From Mugil cephalus (Eukaryota; Chordata; Actinopteri; Mugiliformes; Mugilidae): 64,000 bases of DNA. Below the pieces are notes generated by a model. That model was not told the origin of the DNA. It worked only from the letters and a program-made list of their open reading frames with translations, and searched no databases. Numbering within the stretch: the first letter of the stretch is position 1; the number at the start of each line of letters is the position of its first letter. A program made the position numbers and the translations under genes. The stretch lies in assembly GCF_022458985.1 (NCBI RefSeq), contig NC_061776.1, positions 6,618,088 to 6,682,087 of the forward strand. Direction: 5' to 3'. This document shows, in pieces, positions 24,385-63,919 of this stretch.

Positions 24385-24775
24385 ATACAACCACCCAAGG
24401 TTGCCATGCCAACCGGCCCAAGGCGGTCCTGTGTAGTATTACGTGTAGTATTAATTAAACAGAAATGCGAGTGAGTCTTAGGGAAGTGTAACCGGGTCAT
24501 TGTTATCATGGCTCCACTCTCGGACTGTACTGATCAGACTCTGGCTCCAAAGATACAAGATGGCGCTGCCCATAAACCCCAGGAGACTCGCATCAGTTTG
24601 ACCAATACAAGGAAGTGGGGACTCGTTATTGGGAGTCCATATTTATATACAGTCTATGGTACAGACACTTACTCCACCTCACAGATGTCTTACAGATCAA
24701 AATCATACAAGATAAGAAAATAATGTATTGATCCCCATTGGGGAAATTCAAATGTTACAGCAACACAGAAAAAAA
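24385..24775 (-). repeat. tRNA-Asp spacer repeat, inverted copy upstream of tRNA copy 4
   Basis: Near-identical reverse complement of 13810-14203, including the ends that abut the tRNA genes. It shows that the two tRNA pairs come from one ancestral arrangement. Confidence 0.8.
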
Positions 24776-24886
24776 AACAGTGACCAGAAAGAAATTAAAC
24801 AGGACACTGAGAGTAGCAAACAATATCACAATCATATCATCTTTACAACAACAACAAAAGATCATCAAGCTTCAGATCTGTCTGTT

Positions 24887-25070
24887 ACTGTTACTCAACT
24901 GTTAGTTGAAGCTGGATATGTTTAGATGTGAATTTAAATTCAAATGAAGGAATAGCACCTGGACCGGGGAGGCAAACGGGCTACATCTCTATTCACTACT
25001 CCCACTTCTGCACAAAAGCTTCAAGTCTAATATTATTATTATATTATTATAGTTTTATGAGACAGAATGA
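24887..25070. repeat. 184-bp direct repeat, copy 2
   Basis: Second copy of 23701-23884. In addition, the 75 bp at about 24825-24900 (with 'caacaacaaaagatcatcaa') recurs at about 25080-25155. So there is a tandem duplication of about 255 bp between tRNA copies 4 and 5. Confidence 0.85.
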
Positions 25071-25186
25071 ATCACAATCACAATCATATCATCTTTACAA
25101 CAACAACAAAAGATCATCAAGCTTCAGATCTGTCTGTTACTGTTACTCAACTGTGGATATGCTGGATGGCACAAAAAACTTCAAAT

Positions 25187-25258
25187 CTCCCCGTCGGGGA
25201 ATCGAACCCCGGTCTTCCGCGTGACAGGCGGAGATACTGTCCACTATACTAACGAGGA
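25187..25258 (-). tRNA. tRNA-Asp (GTC), copy 5
   Basis: Same 72 nt as copy 1, minus strand, 802 bp upstream of copy 4 in its own orientation. A T6 run lies about 9 nt beyond the 3' end. The upstream flank has the spacer motif about 30-35 nt before the gene, and a more diverged spacer copy continues to about 26140. Confidence 0.95.
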
Positions 25259-25969
25259 GCTTGACGACAGAACAAACGACACAAGTTGCCATGCCAACCG
25301 CGCCATCAAAAACTAAAAAGTACGCAGGTTACTTGGATAAAACTGCGAATGAGTCTTGAAGACGCGTAGTCGGTTCATCGATATCGTGGCTCCAAAAAGC
25401 CACAACATGGCGCCGCCCGTATCCCTGGGAGACTGGCACCAGTTTGAGGGTTATGCGTGTTTCTATGGAGGGTCAACAAGCGTACGTCTCCATGGTTACG
25501 GCCACCGAGTGGCAAATAGTGATTTGAAAAGCGGAGATATATTTTTACAGATGTCGAAACAACTGGAATCCAGACACCGGTGTTGTGGTTCACATTTTGT
25601 GTCAGGTAACATGAATTTATGCTGTTTTTTTTTTTTTTTTTTTAATCCTAACTTAAGTCCTAACTTAAGTTTCTTCTTAAGTTACGTTCTGGAGGGCAAA
25701 CTAACGTTCTTCTACTTCTTAGTAAAGCTCTTAGCATTAGCGTTAGCATCTTTTATTTAGCTACACTTATCATAACTGAAATGACCTCAAAGTAACTTAA
25801 ACTAACGCTAATCCACTTTTCCAAATCCGTACTAGTTCGTGTCGATCATTGTCGAGTCCAATTCCCTTTAATTTGATTTGATAATCCACATTATTCTCAC
25901 TAATCGCACTGTATTTACTGATATTATTTCACGCATGTTTTTACCACTCGAGGGGGCGTGGCCAGGAGC

Positions 25970-26140
25970 GGTAGTGACGTCAATGCATACCCTCTATACA
26001 AGGAAGTGGGTACAGACACTATGATATGGTCTGCAGTACGGACACTTATTCTACTTTACAGGTGTCTTACAGATCACAGTACAATCATATTATCTTTATA
26101 ACAACAAAAGATGATCAAGCTGCAGATTTGTTCTGCTACA
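25970..26140 (-). repeat. Diverged spacer repeat upstream of tRNA copy 5
   Basis: Matches the 'ggtacagacacttactccacc' and 'gtcttacagatca' part of the spacer and then the 'caacaacaaaagatcatcaa' segment seen at 24840 and 25095. It is interrupted relative to the other copies. Confidence 0.55.
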
Positions 26141-27440
26141 ACCATCCTCCCCAATATTAGTCCTCTGTTAGTTGCAGCTGTATATATTGGTAGTTACACT
26201 GTCTGAAGTTGTTGTTTACATGTTGACAAGTAGAGTTGAATAGTAGAAGGACTGAAGTCAGCAAAATGGAGACAATGCCAGCAAGCAGGAGGAAACAGAA
26301 GCATAAATCTGTAACTGGAGAAAGGAGATAGAGGTGATGATGGGGATACGATTACAGCGGGAGCCATGGATTTTATTTCACTCGTCCAACTGATGTGACT
26401 CAAAGACGAGGATGAGCTGTCCATTAATTTACCAAACAAAGAAAAAAGATGCCAATAAAGTGTGAATTATTCATTCAGAGAGTGTGTAGTCTCTCTGTAT
26501 CTACCAGAGGTTTAACAGATCGGCTTCAGTCCATTGATGGCTGAAGGCTAATGCTGCTGTAACACCAACACGCAATGTTGTAGATGGATTCAGTTGATAA
26601 ATTGGATGATAGTTCTGATTTATGTAATTAACAGACATGCTACTTCCAGCCTTACTAAAAAGGAGAAGGCCATCTTGTGAACCGTTTTGAAATCGTGTTT
26701 CTATAGGAACCCAGAGTGAATAAACCAAACACTAGCTCTCGAGAGGGTTCTTCTTTGTTTGAGTTATTGAAGTGGTGTTTTTAGCTTTTTGATTGAATAA
26801 AACATGAGTCGGCACCACTTCTACAAACACTGCTGCTATGATGTTATTTTCCAGCCTGGCGACTCAAATATATCAGAGTAGGATTTAATCACAGGGAATT
26901 ACAACTGATACAGGAAATAATAACATCTCTGCATGCAACTGAATGGTCCTACGACCAATCAGGGCAATTTTGCGGCCAACAAATTCACCTACTTGATTTG
27001 ATTGGCTTGACAGATTTCTGCCAGGGCAGAATGAGTTACAAATGGAGTGAATCCAGAGCAGCTTTGAGGGGACATGAAACTGCACAGCTACATCGTTCAC
27101 GAATCTCTTTTAAAGTGTAGCTCAAGCTGGTGAATCAACAGTGATGTCTGACATTTCAATGTGTCATCACAGCATTAAATGAGGTGGAGAATTCATTCTG
27201 CATGCTGCCAGTGACTGGTGACACCTCCCCCACCAAACACTGCAGCGTAAGAATGCTTTAGTGCTGGGATTTGTCCATTCTGGGCTCCTGTAGATGTAAA
27301 CGTCTCACTCTAAACCTACGATGTTTCATTTCTGCAGATAGTTTCCTCTAAATGTTACGTACTTGTTCTTTAAATATGTATATGAGATGAAGTGGACAAA
27401 TCTCGTTGTTTTCATTATCAAAAAAATAAACGACTGCACT
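26141..27440. other. Intergenic stretch, no gene seen
   Basis: Unremarkable sequence, short open readings only, no recognised repeats except short scraps. Confidence 0.45.
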
Positions 27441-27849
27441 TACACTGGTCAGGCATATCATTATGACCACCTTCCTAATATTGTGTAGGTCTGGAAACCA
27501 AATATTGTTAGTGGGGGGCTTTGAGGGGAGGGGCCTCTGTGGATCATCCCACAGATACTTGATTAGTTTGAGATCTAGTGAATTTGGAGGCCAGGTCAAC
27601 ACCTTGTGCTGTTCTTCATGTTTTTTTTTAGTTGTTTCTAAATTGTTTTGTATGTCTGTGTCAGGCTGCGTCCTGCTCTGGGGTGGAGGTGTCTGGTCTG
27701 GTCTAGGTGGGTGCTACATGTCTAAGTAACATCCACATCAATGAATACCAGGTCCAAAAGCTTCCAAGCAGAACACTGGGTTGTCACAAGACGGTCGATG
27801 TTATTTACTTGTCCTGTCAGTGGTCATAATGATGTGGCTGACCGGTGTA
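27441..27849. mobile_element. Non-autonomous Tc1-like element (copy b)
   Basis: Left end TACACTGGTCAGGCATATCA and right end GGTCATAATGATGTGGCTGA, then CCGGTGTA, form inverted ends related to copy a. Internal landmarks 'catcccacagatacttgatt', 'tggaggccaggtcaacacct' and 'gtctaagtaacatccacatc' are shared with the copies at 31353 and 40155. Confidence 0.75.
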
Positions 27850-30800
27850 AATGCAGTTAAAGGGCTGCGGATAAAGTGCAGCTCCAAATCTTCAGCTCTA
27901 GTGTGGATGGAAAATAATCAGAAGAAGTGATCTACCTCTAACTCCATGAGTGAAATCGCCGTCACTGATGAAGTGTCGTCACATCAAAGCTCTTTTCAAA
28001 CGCTAACTGAGAATGATATTATCAAGCTTCACAACCAAAAGCTGCCGGGAGTTTGAGCAGCAGCCTGAATCTTTTATCCCGCTGAAATTCTATCCCGGGC
28101 CGTGGAGATGATTTCATCCGTGTGATGTTTGATTTTTTTTTTTCTTTTGCCTTTGATATCGAAACAGATTCTGGATATCCCTGTCATCGGCTTCACAGAC
28201 AGTGAGAGGAGAAATAAACGAGTGGAGCGGGGGATCACTGATGTGAGGCGGCTGTATCATCTCGTCACCTCGGGCGTCTGAGCCGTTTAAACATGCAGAG
28301 AGGCTAAGTGGCTCTTCGCAGAGAATCACTTTGACATCCTCTGCGTCTGGATGCTTCGCCGTTTTCCACATCTGCCTCACAAGTGTCAGCACTGAAAGAT
28401 GTGTATCCAGTTTGAAGGGGCACATGTGAGTGCATGGAAACTGTTCTGGTTGTTGAGGGCGAAGTCTTTGCCGTGTGTCGGCTTCGTTTGACAAAGAAAC
28501 AAAAGAAAAGAATCTCTCTTTGTGACGGCGTCTTCCTGCAGAGCTCTTCAGTAAATGGTTAACAATGAAAAAACAGGATTTAAAAAAAAACAAAAAGCAT
28601 GTCGTTTATTTCCAAACAACCAGAATTAATCATCTGTGTTTATTTCTATGTCATGTCACTCACACGTCACTGTTTTCACCAACACTACAGTTACACTGAC
28701 AACACTTCAGCTTCAGAGCAGTGCGTCGCCGCAGGGAAAACACCACTGCCAACCATGAAATTCACACCTAAGTTTTCAACAAATCCCACGAGAAGATCAA
28801 CATCAACAACATCCCCAAACTTTGCGAATTTAGGCGAAAGCAGCTGCTTTCTACCCACGATGGAAATGGGCCAAGAAGTAACATTACTGGGACAGTCAGT
28901 CAAATAGTGCATTTGTTAGGGACTGTTTCACGTTTCTGGTGGCATGTAATGTAATATGTCCTGCAGAATAATTACTTTAGGCTTTTCTTTAAATTTGTGG
29001 AGAAAACTAGAGACCTGGTCACACCAGTGACTAAAATGTGACAACTTAAAGCAAACTCTTTCCAACCAAACTGCCAGGAGTTATAGATCTGGGAACGATG
29101 GAAACTGAATCGATGCAAAACATTTGTTTATTTGAAGGAACGCAGAGTTGTAAAAAATCGAGGGAACTTATTAGTTGTGTTGCACATTTATTTTTGACTA
29201 TAAATGCTTCAAAATGCTGGATTAATTGACGACACACATATATTTATGTTCGCAAACAACGCCACAAGTTTGCTAAGTGATAGGTTGCTAACAGTTTGTA
29301 GCTTTGTTATTTCGGAGAGGGGTTTCTTCTCATTTGTTGCATCTTTATTGTAAACAACCATTTCCAGAAGAAGTGAATCAGCGATATTGTGACTGAGTAG
29401 CGTTAGCAGTTGAAGCTAACGGGGAGGCAGTTGACAGGCCACTGTGGAGAGGTTTGTGAAAGGGTTCCCAACTAAACGTCCAGCAGAAGATGAGTCGTCT
29501 ATCTAAAAATATGAACTTCTGTTCAAACTGTTTTAAAGGCGTTAAGACAGGCGCTTGGGGATACAATATTCAGAGCTTAATAAGGCAGCTTTCCCTCTCC
29601 AAACTAACATCATTAGCCATCAGAAGTAGGGTAGTGGTGGGTCTTGGAAAACTTGGTTGAGATCCATCTGCAGCTGATGATGCATTCAAGACAACTTGGT
29701 AAAAATTACCTCCGAGTTGTCAAACTCAGAAATTACTGGTCCCAATATAAAAAATAGCTGCTGCAAATATTTTAATGTTCAACAAACGGCGACAATGTAC
29801 CAAACTGGAATATAGGATTTCCGAGTTTTCATGAAGGCATCATGTAAATGTGTTTTTCTCCTTGAAGTCAGTGTTGTTGGAAAGATGGAGAATAAATTTA
29901 AGAAGCCAGGAGAATGTGTCCTAACTACAAAGGACTTAAAAATAGTAAAAAAACAAAACAAAACAAAAAAACAATACTAGTAATATTAAATGTTGGGATG
30001 TAAATTTTGCAATTTAGACTTAGAATATGATCTACAGTTGTTCTTGTATAAACTGAAACTGAATTTAAATGGTTAAATTGCTAACTTCTTCTGGCTACGC
30101 GGTTCATTTCTTCAGAGTATCTTTTTTTTATTTTTATAAAAGCTGCATGTGTGTCTCCAACTGACAAATATATTCTTATCTACAGAAAGGGGAGGGAGGC
30201 AGGACAGTCAATACTTCAACAAAGAACGAACTCCTGGGAACCAAGAATGCGAAAAAACGACAATGTGTGGACGCTGCTGCGAGGAAGGAGAGGGAAAAGG
30301 AGGAAAACAAACAAAAATATGAATAATGCACTTTGAAGATTTAGAGACTTTTGTCATTTAAAATCTCATCTGAACTTCAGGGCCTCGCAGAGGGACGATG
30401 GTGTGTGTTGGTAAACAGCTGCTGTAAATCCTCTCCTCATTCACACCCTTTGCACATTTGATGGATTAACACATGGAGTGATTTCCTTCATTTCCAGGTG
30501 TTAATTTCAAAATGTGTTTTCATCATAACCCTATCAGTATCTCAGATTATCTCCGTGCCCCATTCTCATCTTTCTGCTTTCCTCTGAATCACAATCCACC
30601 TGTCGGATCGAGGCGGATTAGCATTTAAAAAACGCATCGACTGCCTCTGCGTGCAGTGAAGGAGGTGACGGACGGCCACAGTTTTATGAAGTGTGAGCTG
30701 CTGTCAGTGTTAAAAGCTTCGCTGTTAAGAGAGGTTCCCAGCAGGCGGCGTGCAGCAGGGAGGAGAGAAGTAAAACAAGTCAAGAGCACTACCTGTATGA

Positions 30801-31352
30801 GGAAAATAAGAACGAATCAGAAGCTGCAGGACGTCCGTACACGATGATGTGTTTAACTGTGGATCAACGTTCACTTTGCAAATGTCACAAAATGCTACAG
30901 TGGCACGATGTCGCTGGAAGAAAGAAAATAATCCCTCATAGGAATATCTAAAACAAGACAATGCACATACCTGCAACTCATAGAAATAAAATAAACCCTT
31001 CCCAAACTCATGGCTCCACACAGGAGAGTCATCTATTCCGGCCTACACCTAAAGGTTAAAGGAAACTCAGATAACAACGTTCCCATTTTAGTCAAAGGCG
31101 ATGAATGAGAATGACAAAGCCTCTTTAAACAGACTTTTCATGAACACATTTTATTTGATACCTTCTGGTGTGACCAGGCCTTTTGTCCTTTATTGTTGAG
31201 GAAACAGGAGAAAATACGCAGGTTGACCGATGATGTTGTTGTGTTGCCTGGCGACAGTTTGACGAAATGTAAAGGTTACTCACAATGACGGCTCGACTGA
31301 GAGGTGAAGCAAACGTGTGTTCTTGGATGAGTTGCACTCACACCTCACTTGT
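27850..31352. other. Intergenic stretch, no gene seen
   Basis: Several short open readings on both strands without domains. The region 30350-30900 is non-repetitive and of even composition. Poly-A-like runs occur near 29948-29972. Confidence 0.45.
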
Positions 31353-32526
31353 CAGTTCGTTAGGTACACCAGTGAAGTGCCTAATATTGTGTAGGTCTCC
31401 CTTGTGATTCTAAAACAGTTGTGACTCATAAGAGAATGGACATGGGCCTTCTGAGGGTGTCCTGTGGTGGGGCTTATGGGTTTAGGGTGTCTCTGTGGAT
31501 CATCCCACAGATACTTGACCAGTTGGGGATCTAGTGGATTTGGAGGCCAGCTGAACACCTTGTAATGTTCTTCATGTTATTTTTTTGAGTTGTCTGTGTC
31601 AGGCTGCTGCCATCAAGAAGTGTCATTGCTATGTGGTGGTCTTGGTGGATGGTACATGTCTAATACCTCTCTCACATCGAAAATACCGGGTTGACACAAG
31701 ATTTTCAGACCTGCCTTTGGTGTCCTTTTACATCGCCGTAAGTCCCGGGTCTGACTTCCCGCTGTGAGAGCTGCATGTCAGTTTTTTCCTCCCTCTCATA
31801 CGTCATTGCGTCGACAATATCATCATTATACATTTAAGCACGCCGAATCTCCTCTTCTCCATGGATGCAGAGAAGCTCACGGATCTCACGGTCTTGCCAC
31901 ATCGCTGCCATGATCAATGAAAAAGTGTGGGATATTGCTATACTAGCTGTATATAAACACACGATTTCCTGAACATAATGCACTTATGCACTTCCATTAA
32001 TGGTTGTGTGACAACACATTTGATTTGTTTGACTGAAAAAATGGACAAAAATCTCTGCCCTTCAGAGATCGGTCTCTTATAGGAGTAGACAAAAACTTTT
32101 TTTTTCCTCTTTCTTTTTGAGCTGCTCGCAGCCCTGGAGCTTCTACAATGATACAGTCTGACAAAATCAGAATGTGACAGACACATGCATCAATGTCATC
32201 GTGTAAATTAGCGGGTCGACATGGCATTTCTGTTCACATCGAAGCCGAGCCGATAAAATCCTTACATCGAGTGACTTGGCAATCGACCTGGGTCGAAAAC
32301 CCTTTCATCCAAACTCCTGGGTCGACATGATGATGTCGCTGTCGTTCGATGTGAAAGGGGCTTAAGTAACATCCACATGAATGAATGCCTGGTCCAAAAG
32401 TTTCTCAGCAGAACACTCAACTTTCACAAGAAGGTTGATGGCATTTACTTCTCCTGTCATTGATCATAATATTATCCCTGATTGGTGTAAGTATGCACTT
32501 GTTTTCACTGGTGTACCTACTAACTG
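31353..32526. mobile_element. Tc1-like MITE (copy c), split by a nested insertion
   Basis: Outer inverted ends: CAGTTCGTTAGGTACACCAG at the left and CTGGTGTACCTACTAACTG at the right. The interior carries the same landmarks as the other Tc1-like copies, but its 'gtctaagtaacatccacatg' block is interrupted at 31663/32362 by a 698-bp insert. Confidence 0.75.
31664..32361. mobile_element. piggyBac-like MITE nested in Tc1-like copy c
   Basis: Ends TACCTCTCTCACATCGAA and TTCGATGTGAAAGGGGCT are inverted repeats (CTCTCACATCGAA against CCTTTCACATCGAA). It is flanked by CTAA at 31660-31663 and TTAA at 32362-32365, compatible with a TTAA target duplication with one change. Uninterrupted copies of the host element show the empty site. 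No transposase is present. Confidence 0.65.
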
Positions 32527-33538
32527 GATTGTGTAGCATACAGTATCCCAATGAAAGTAAAGGAGGTGATCTGTTTAAAGCTAGAAAACCCCATTCTGAA
32601 CAGGGACTACTAACAACATCTGTTCCAAAAGTTTCACCTCCATTCACACCTCGAGTTTAGAGTTTTTGGAGCTTTATTGGGTCGTTTAAGTCCCAGTGAC
32701 TGTGAAAAAGGAGCAAAAACAAAAAAAAAAGAGACACCAGCAAAAGACGTACCTAAGACGAACCAAAGAAGCTACTTGGATGAAATGTTTTCAAGAAAAC
32801 TCATAAGTAGCCTTTGTTTTACCTTCGTTTTTTTGAGGGGGATTTGGGTACACCATGATCTGTACGACTGAGAACCTTCACCGATGTATGCCGGCTGCAT
32901 GCGCTCTGATAATGTTCAAGGGTCCAAACTCACACAGATTTCCCTTTAAACAGTTTCAAGGCTCCACACTGTCACAATGTTATTCCCCCAAGGCTGCCCA
33001 CATAATAAAAAGCCATTACACATGAACAAACACCAGCTCTTACAGAAGCACTCTTCCTGAGGGCCCCGGTTAAGTGTCAAACATTTGCACTTCCAATTAA
33101 GCAAACATCCATTCGGGGCCCTTGTAGAAAAGTGCCGTCAGCCAAATCATTCCCAGCGCCCTGGCTCACTGCAACTTTTCAATAAGACAGAGTGACATTA
33201 GATAGAGATTGTTGCAGCCTCAAACATTTACATTTTTTAATATTTACAGTTGTCGGGACGAGGATGTCAACACCTTCTACGTCCAGAATTGTTGTCCGTT
33301 TGAATCCGTATATACACAAAACACAGTCAAAGACAAAACTGTGTGCGCTGACTTTTTTTTTTTTGCATCCTATATTGCATCGAGCCACCGTGTTCATCAA
33401 AGTGTGTGACGGGCTCGGAGTGAGTGTCATGAGGCGTGACCAGATACGTCTGTCTGCGCTCTCGTCTCAAAAAAACAAAACAAAACAAAAAAAAAAACAA
33501 ACAAAAAACATAATTTCACTGAGTATGAGTCCCATCGG
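32527..33538 (-). other. Downstream flank and probable 3' UTR of the cntnap gene
   Basis: Follows the stop codon. Contains A-rich and T-rich tracts (33349-33365, 33470-33510). A possible polyadenylation signal AATAAA on the minus strand is at 32678-32673. The stretch 32940-33180 is non-repetitive and well balanced in composition; it could be conserved UTR or regulatory sequence. The 3' UTR boundary is inferred only. Confidence 0.4.
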
Positions 33539-61476
<27,938 letters not shown>

Positions 61477-61864
61477 CTGAAACACACAGGGAACAAAAAA
61501 AACTCAAAAACGTTCACTTTAGCCTTTAACAATGCTGAGGAGTAAAAGTGTCAACTTAACAATGAGCCAAAAAAAAAAAAAAAAGTCCAAATGTCACTTT
61601 TCCTGACAGTCACAAATATTCGTCTCAACAAACTGGAAGAACTGAGTAAAAGGTTCCCCAAACATTTTGTGAGAAATTAAAAGCACGTAGTAACCACTGC
61701 CACTAATTACTTTCATGCTAGGGAAAAAATGTATATCACGTATTTTTCTAAATTCTGACGGTACCACCGTGTATAGAATAATCCCACACTAGTAGTAAAA
61801 CCGGTTTTCATGGCCCCGTGTTAACACTGATGTGGAAATCTGGAGACATTCACAGCTCGGAGAT

Positions 61865-61894
61865 ATAAATAAATAAATAAATAAATAAATAAAT
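61865..61894. repeat. (AAAT)n microsatellite
   Basis: About seven AAAT units followed by a short AT run. Confidence 0.95.
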
Positions 61895-62886
61895 ATATAT
61901 TTAAACATATTTAAATTTAAACTTAAACATTTAATCTAGTATGTGTGTAATGCTAATAGCAGCGCGATCGGCGACCGTAACACTTGTAGTCTGCACGCAA
62001 CATTTTTTTTTTTTCCTATTCATAAAACAATAACTTTCGGGGACAACTTTAGCCGAGGGACATGTGATCTACAACGGGGACTGTCCTCAGAAACCGGGGA
62101 CGTCTAATTACCCTAATAAGCAAAAACAGAAAAACAACTGACACCGCAACTTTTTTTTTTTTTTTTTTTTTTCGGCAAAGTCGCACCACGCGTGTTTATT
62201 ACCGCTACATTGAAAATGGTCCGGTCTGAAACGATGTCTCGTGGCGCAGCGTTCCAAACGCAAATACACCGGTATGCTATTAAAAATTCATATCATAACG
62301 TAAAAAAAATACCGGTATTTCTTATGAACCGCAATTGATTTTTGCTTACTTTGCTGACTGTGCTGACATATCAGAATGAACTGAAAGAAACCTAATTGTT
62401 CCTGGTTGTTATAGGACTTGCAGCACTTTAAAACACTGACCAAGATGAATTTGGGGGACACAAAGGCCTAAAGCACAGGTGCACTCTATTTGGAAATACA
62501 GTAATGCATATTGTGAACTAAATGGAATAGGCTGCCAGAAAATAGCTGAATGGAAAGAGTCTCCGTGTCTCTGCCTCCCAAGATGAATGCAACCTTTGAA
62601 GCACGGGGGGATGTTTGCCAGTTCCTAACTTTAACGCTGAATACATTGTTTTCACGCGGAGGACGACGGGGGTAGAAACTGAAGCAAAAAAAAAAAAAAC
62701 TCTTCCGAGAGTGTGAAGGTGGAGAGGATGGAGAGAAGGTGATTGGAAAAGCCTCTGCTGAGTCGGCGCTTCTTTATTTTCCCCCCAGCGAGCAGCACCG
62801 AGTTTTCTAAATGGAACTTCTATTTCTCTGCTCGTTCTTCCTCCTCCACAGTGCTCACGATTTTCATCCATCATTTTATTACCTGC

Positions 62887-62924
<38 letters not shown>
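62887..62924. repeat. (CA)n microsatellite
   Basis: About 19 CA units without interruption. Confidence 0.95.
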
Positions 62925-62928
<4 letters not shown>

Positions 62929-63793
62929 AAGTTGCTTCACCTTCTTCAACGCTCAGGTTTCTCTTCTCTTTGTAGTTGCACGGGAGAGACTGAGCCAATC
63001 AGAGGGATCTGGCTCATCCAAATTCAACATAATGAATCCTCATAAACGAGCTGATTTCATTGCTACTAAGGCAAAGCATCTTCAATATCATAATGATTCT
63101 ATGTCTGAGTCAATAAAACAATCACAGGAAAACATAAACACTCAACCTAAAAGTAGCAGGAATTAAACAAACACATCGATTAGTCTGAGTCACTGGTGAA
63201 AACAAGAAGAAGAAGAAGAAAGTCCAGGCAGTGGTTTGGTTCCTCCTGGTCAAGAGGGAAGACAGTCTGCTTTCGTTAACTTTATTTAAGCCTCATTTAA
63301 GTTCTTGTTTACAGTCTTACTTATAGAGGCAGCACTGGAGGCGCTCTGGAGAAAAAAAAAAAAAGGGGATGAAATAAAACGGCAGAGCATTCTCCGCCCC
63401 GAGATAAGATTCAATAAGATTAAAAGATTAAGAAGAGAAGTTTGAAAAGCGAGACTGAGACTTTTGAGTTATTAAAGTCGCAAACGCGGGATGAAAAAAA
63501 AAAACTTTGATACAACAAAAAAACATCATTTCAACTTAACCTTGAAAAGAACTTGAAAATCCTTGAGATTCTTTAGATCTACAAATACAAAGTTAATCAA
63601 ATAACAGTGATGAGTTGTTGGCGTCTGGTTATAGAAGACGAGCTTCATGTGTCCTCGTCTGAATTAGATCAGCTCAACGATGACATGCGCTTAAATCTTG
63701 ATCTGAACTAAACGTCTGCTTAAAAAAAAATAGTGGAATCAAAACCACACATAAGGAGCAGACCTTCTTAATTGTGTATTCAGATGTCTTCCC

Positions 63794-63876
63794 TACCAGG
63801 AGTGGGGTTCGAACCCACGTGGGCTTCAGCCCATTGGAACTTAAGTCCAACGCCTTAACCACCCGGCCATCCTGGT
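63794..63876 (-). tRNA. tRNA-Leu (TAA), with A14 changed to G
   Basis: An 83-nt type II tRNA: acceptor stem ACCAGGA/TCCTGGT with discriminator A, anticodon TAA in GGACTTAAGTTCC, long variable arm with stem GGGC-TGAA-GCCC, T arm GGGTTCGAACCCC. No intron. The D arm reads GCCGGGTGG where functional tRNA-Leu has GCCGAGTGG, so the near-invariant A14, also part of box A, is replaced. It lies in the intron upstream of cntnap exon A, on the same strand as the host gene. It could be a weakened gene or an early pseudogene. Confidence 0.88.
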
Positions 63877-63919
63877 CACACGGCTGGTACTTTTTGTCCA
63901 AATAAAAAAAACTTTACGT

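Larger units (their letters stand above)
61477..63793. other. Intron upstream of cntnap exon A (partial)
   Basis: Contains (AAAT)n at 61865-61894, poly-T at about 62149-62171 and (CA)n at 62887-62924. No exon for the preceding domain (EGF 1 or start of fibrinogen-like region) was found, so it lies beyond 64000. Confidence 0.5.
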
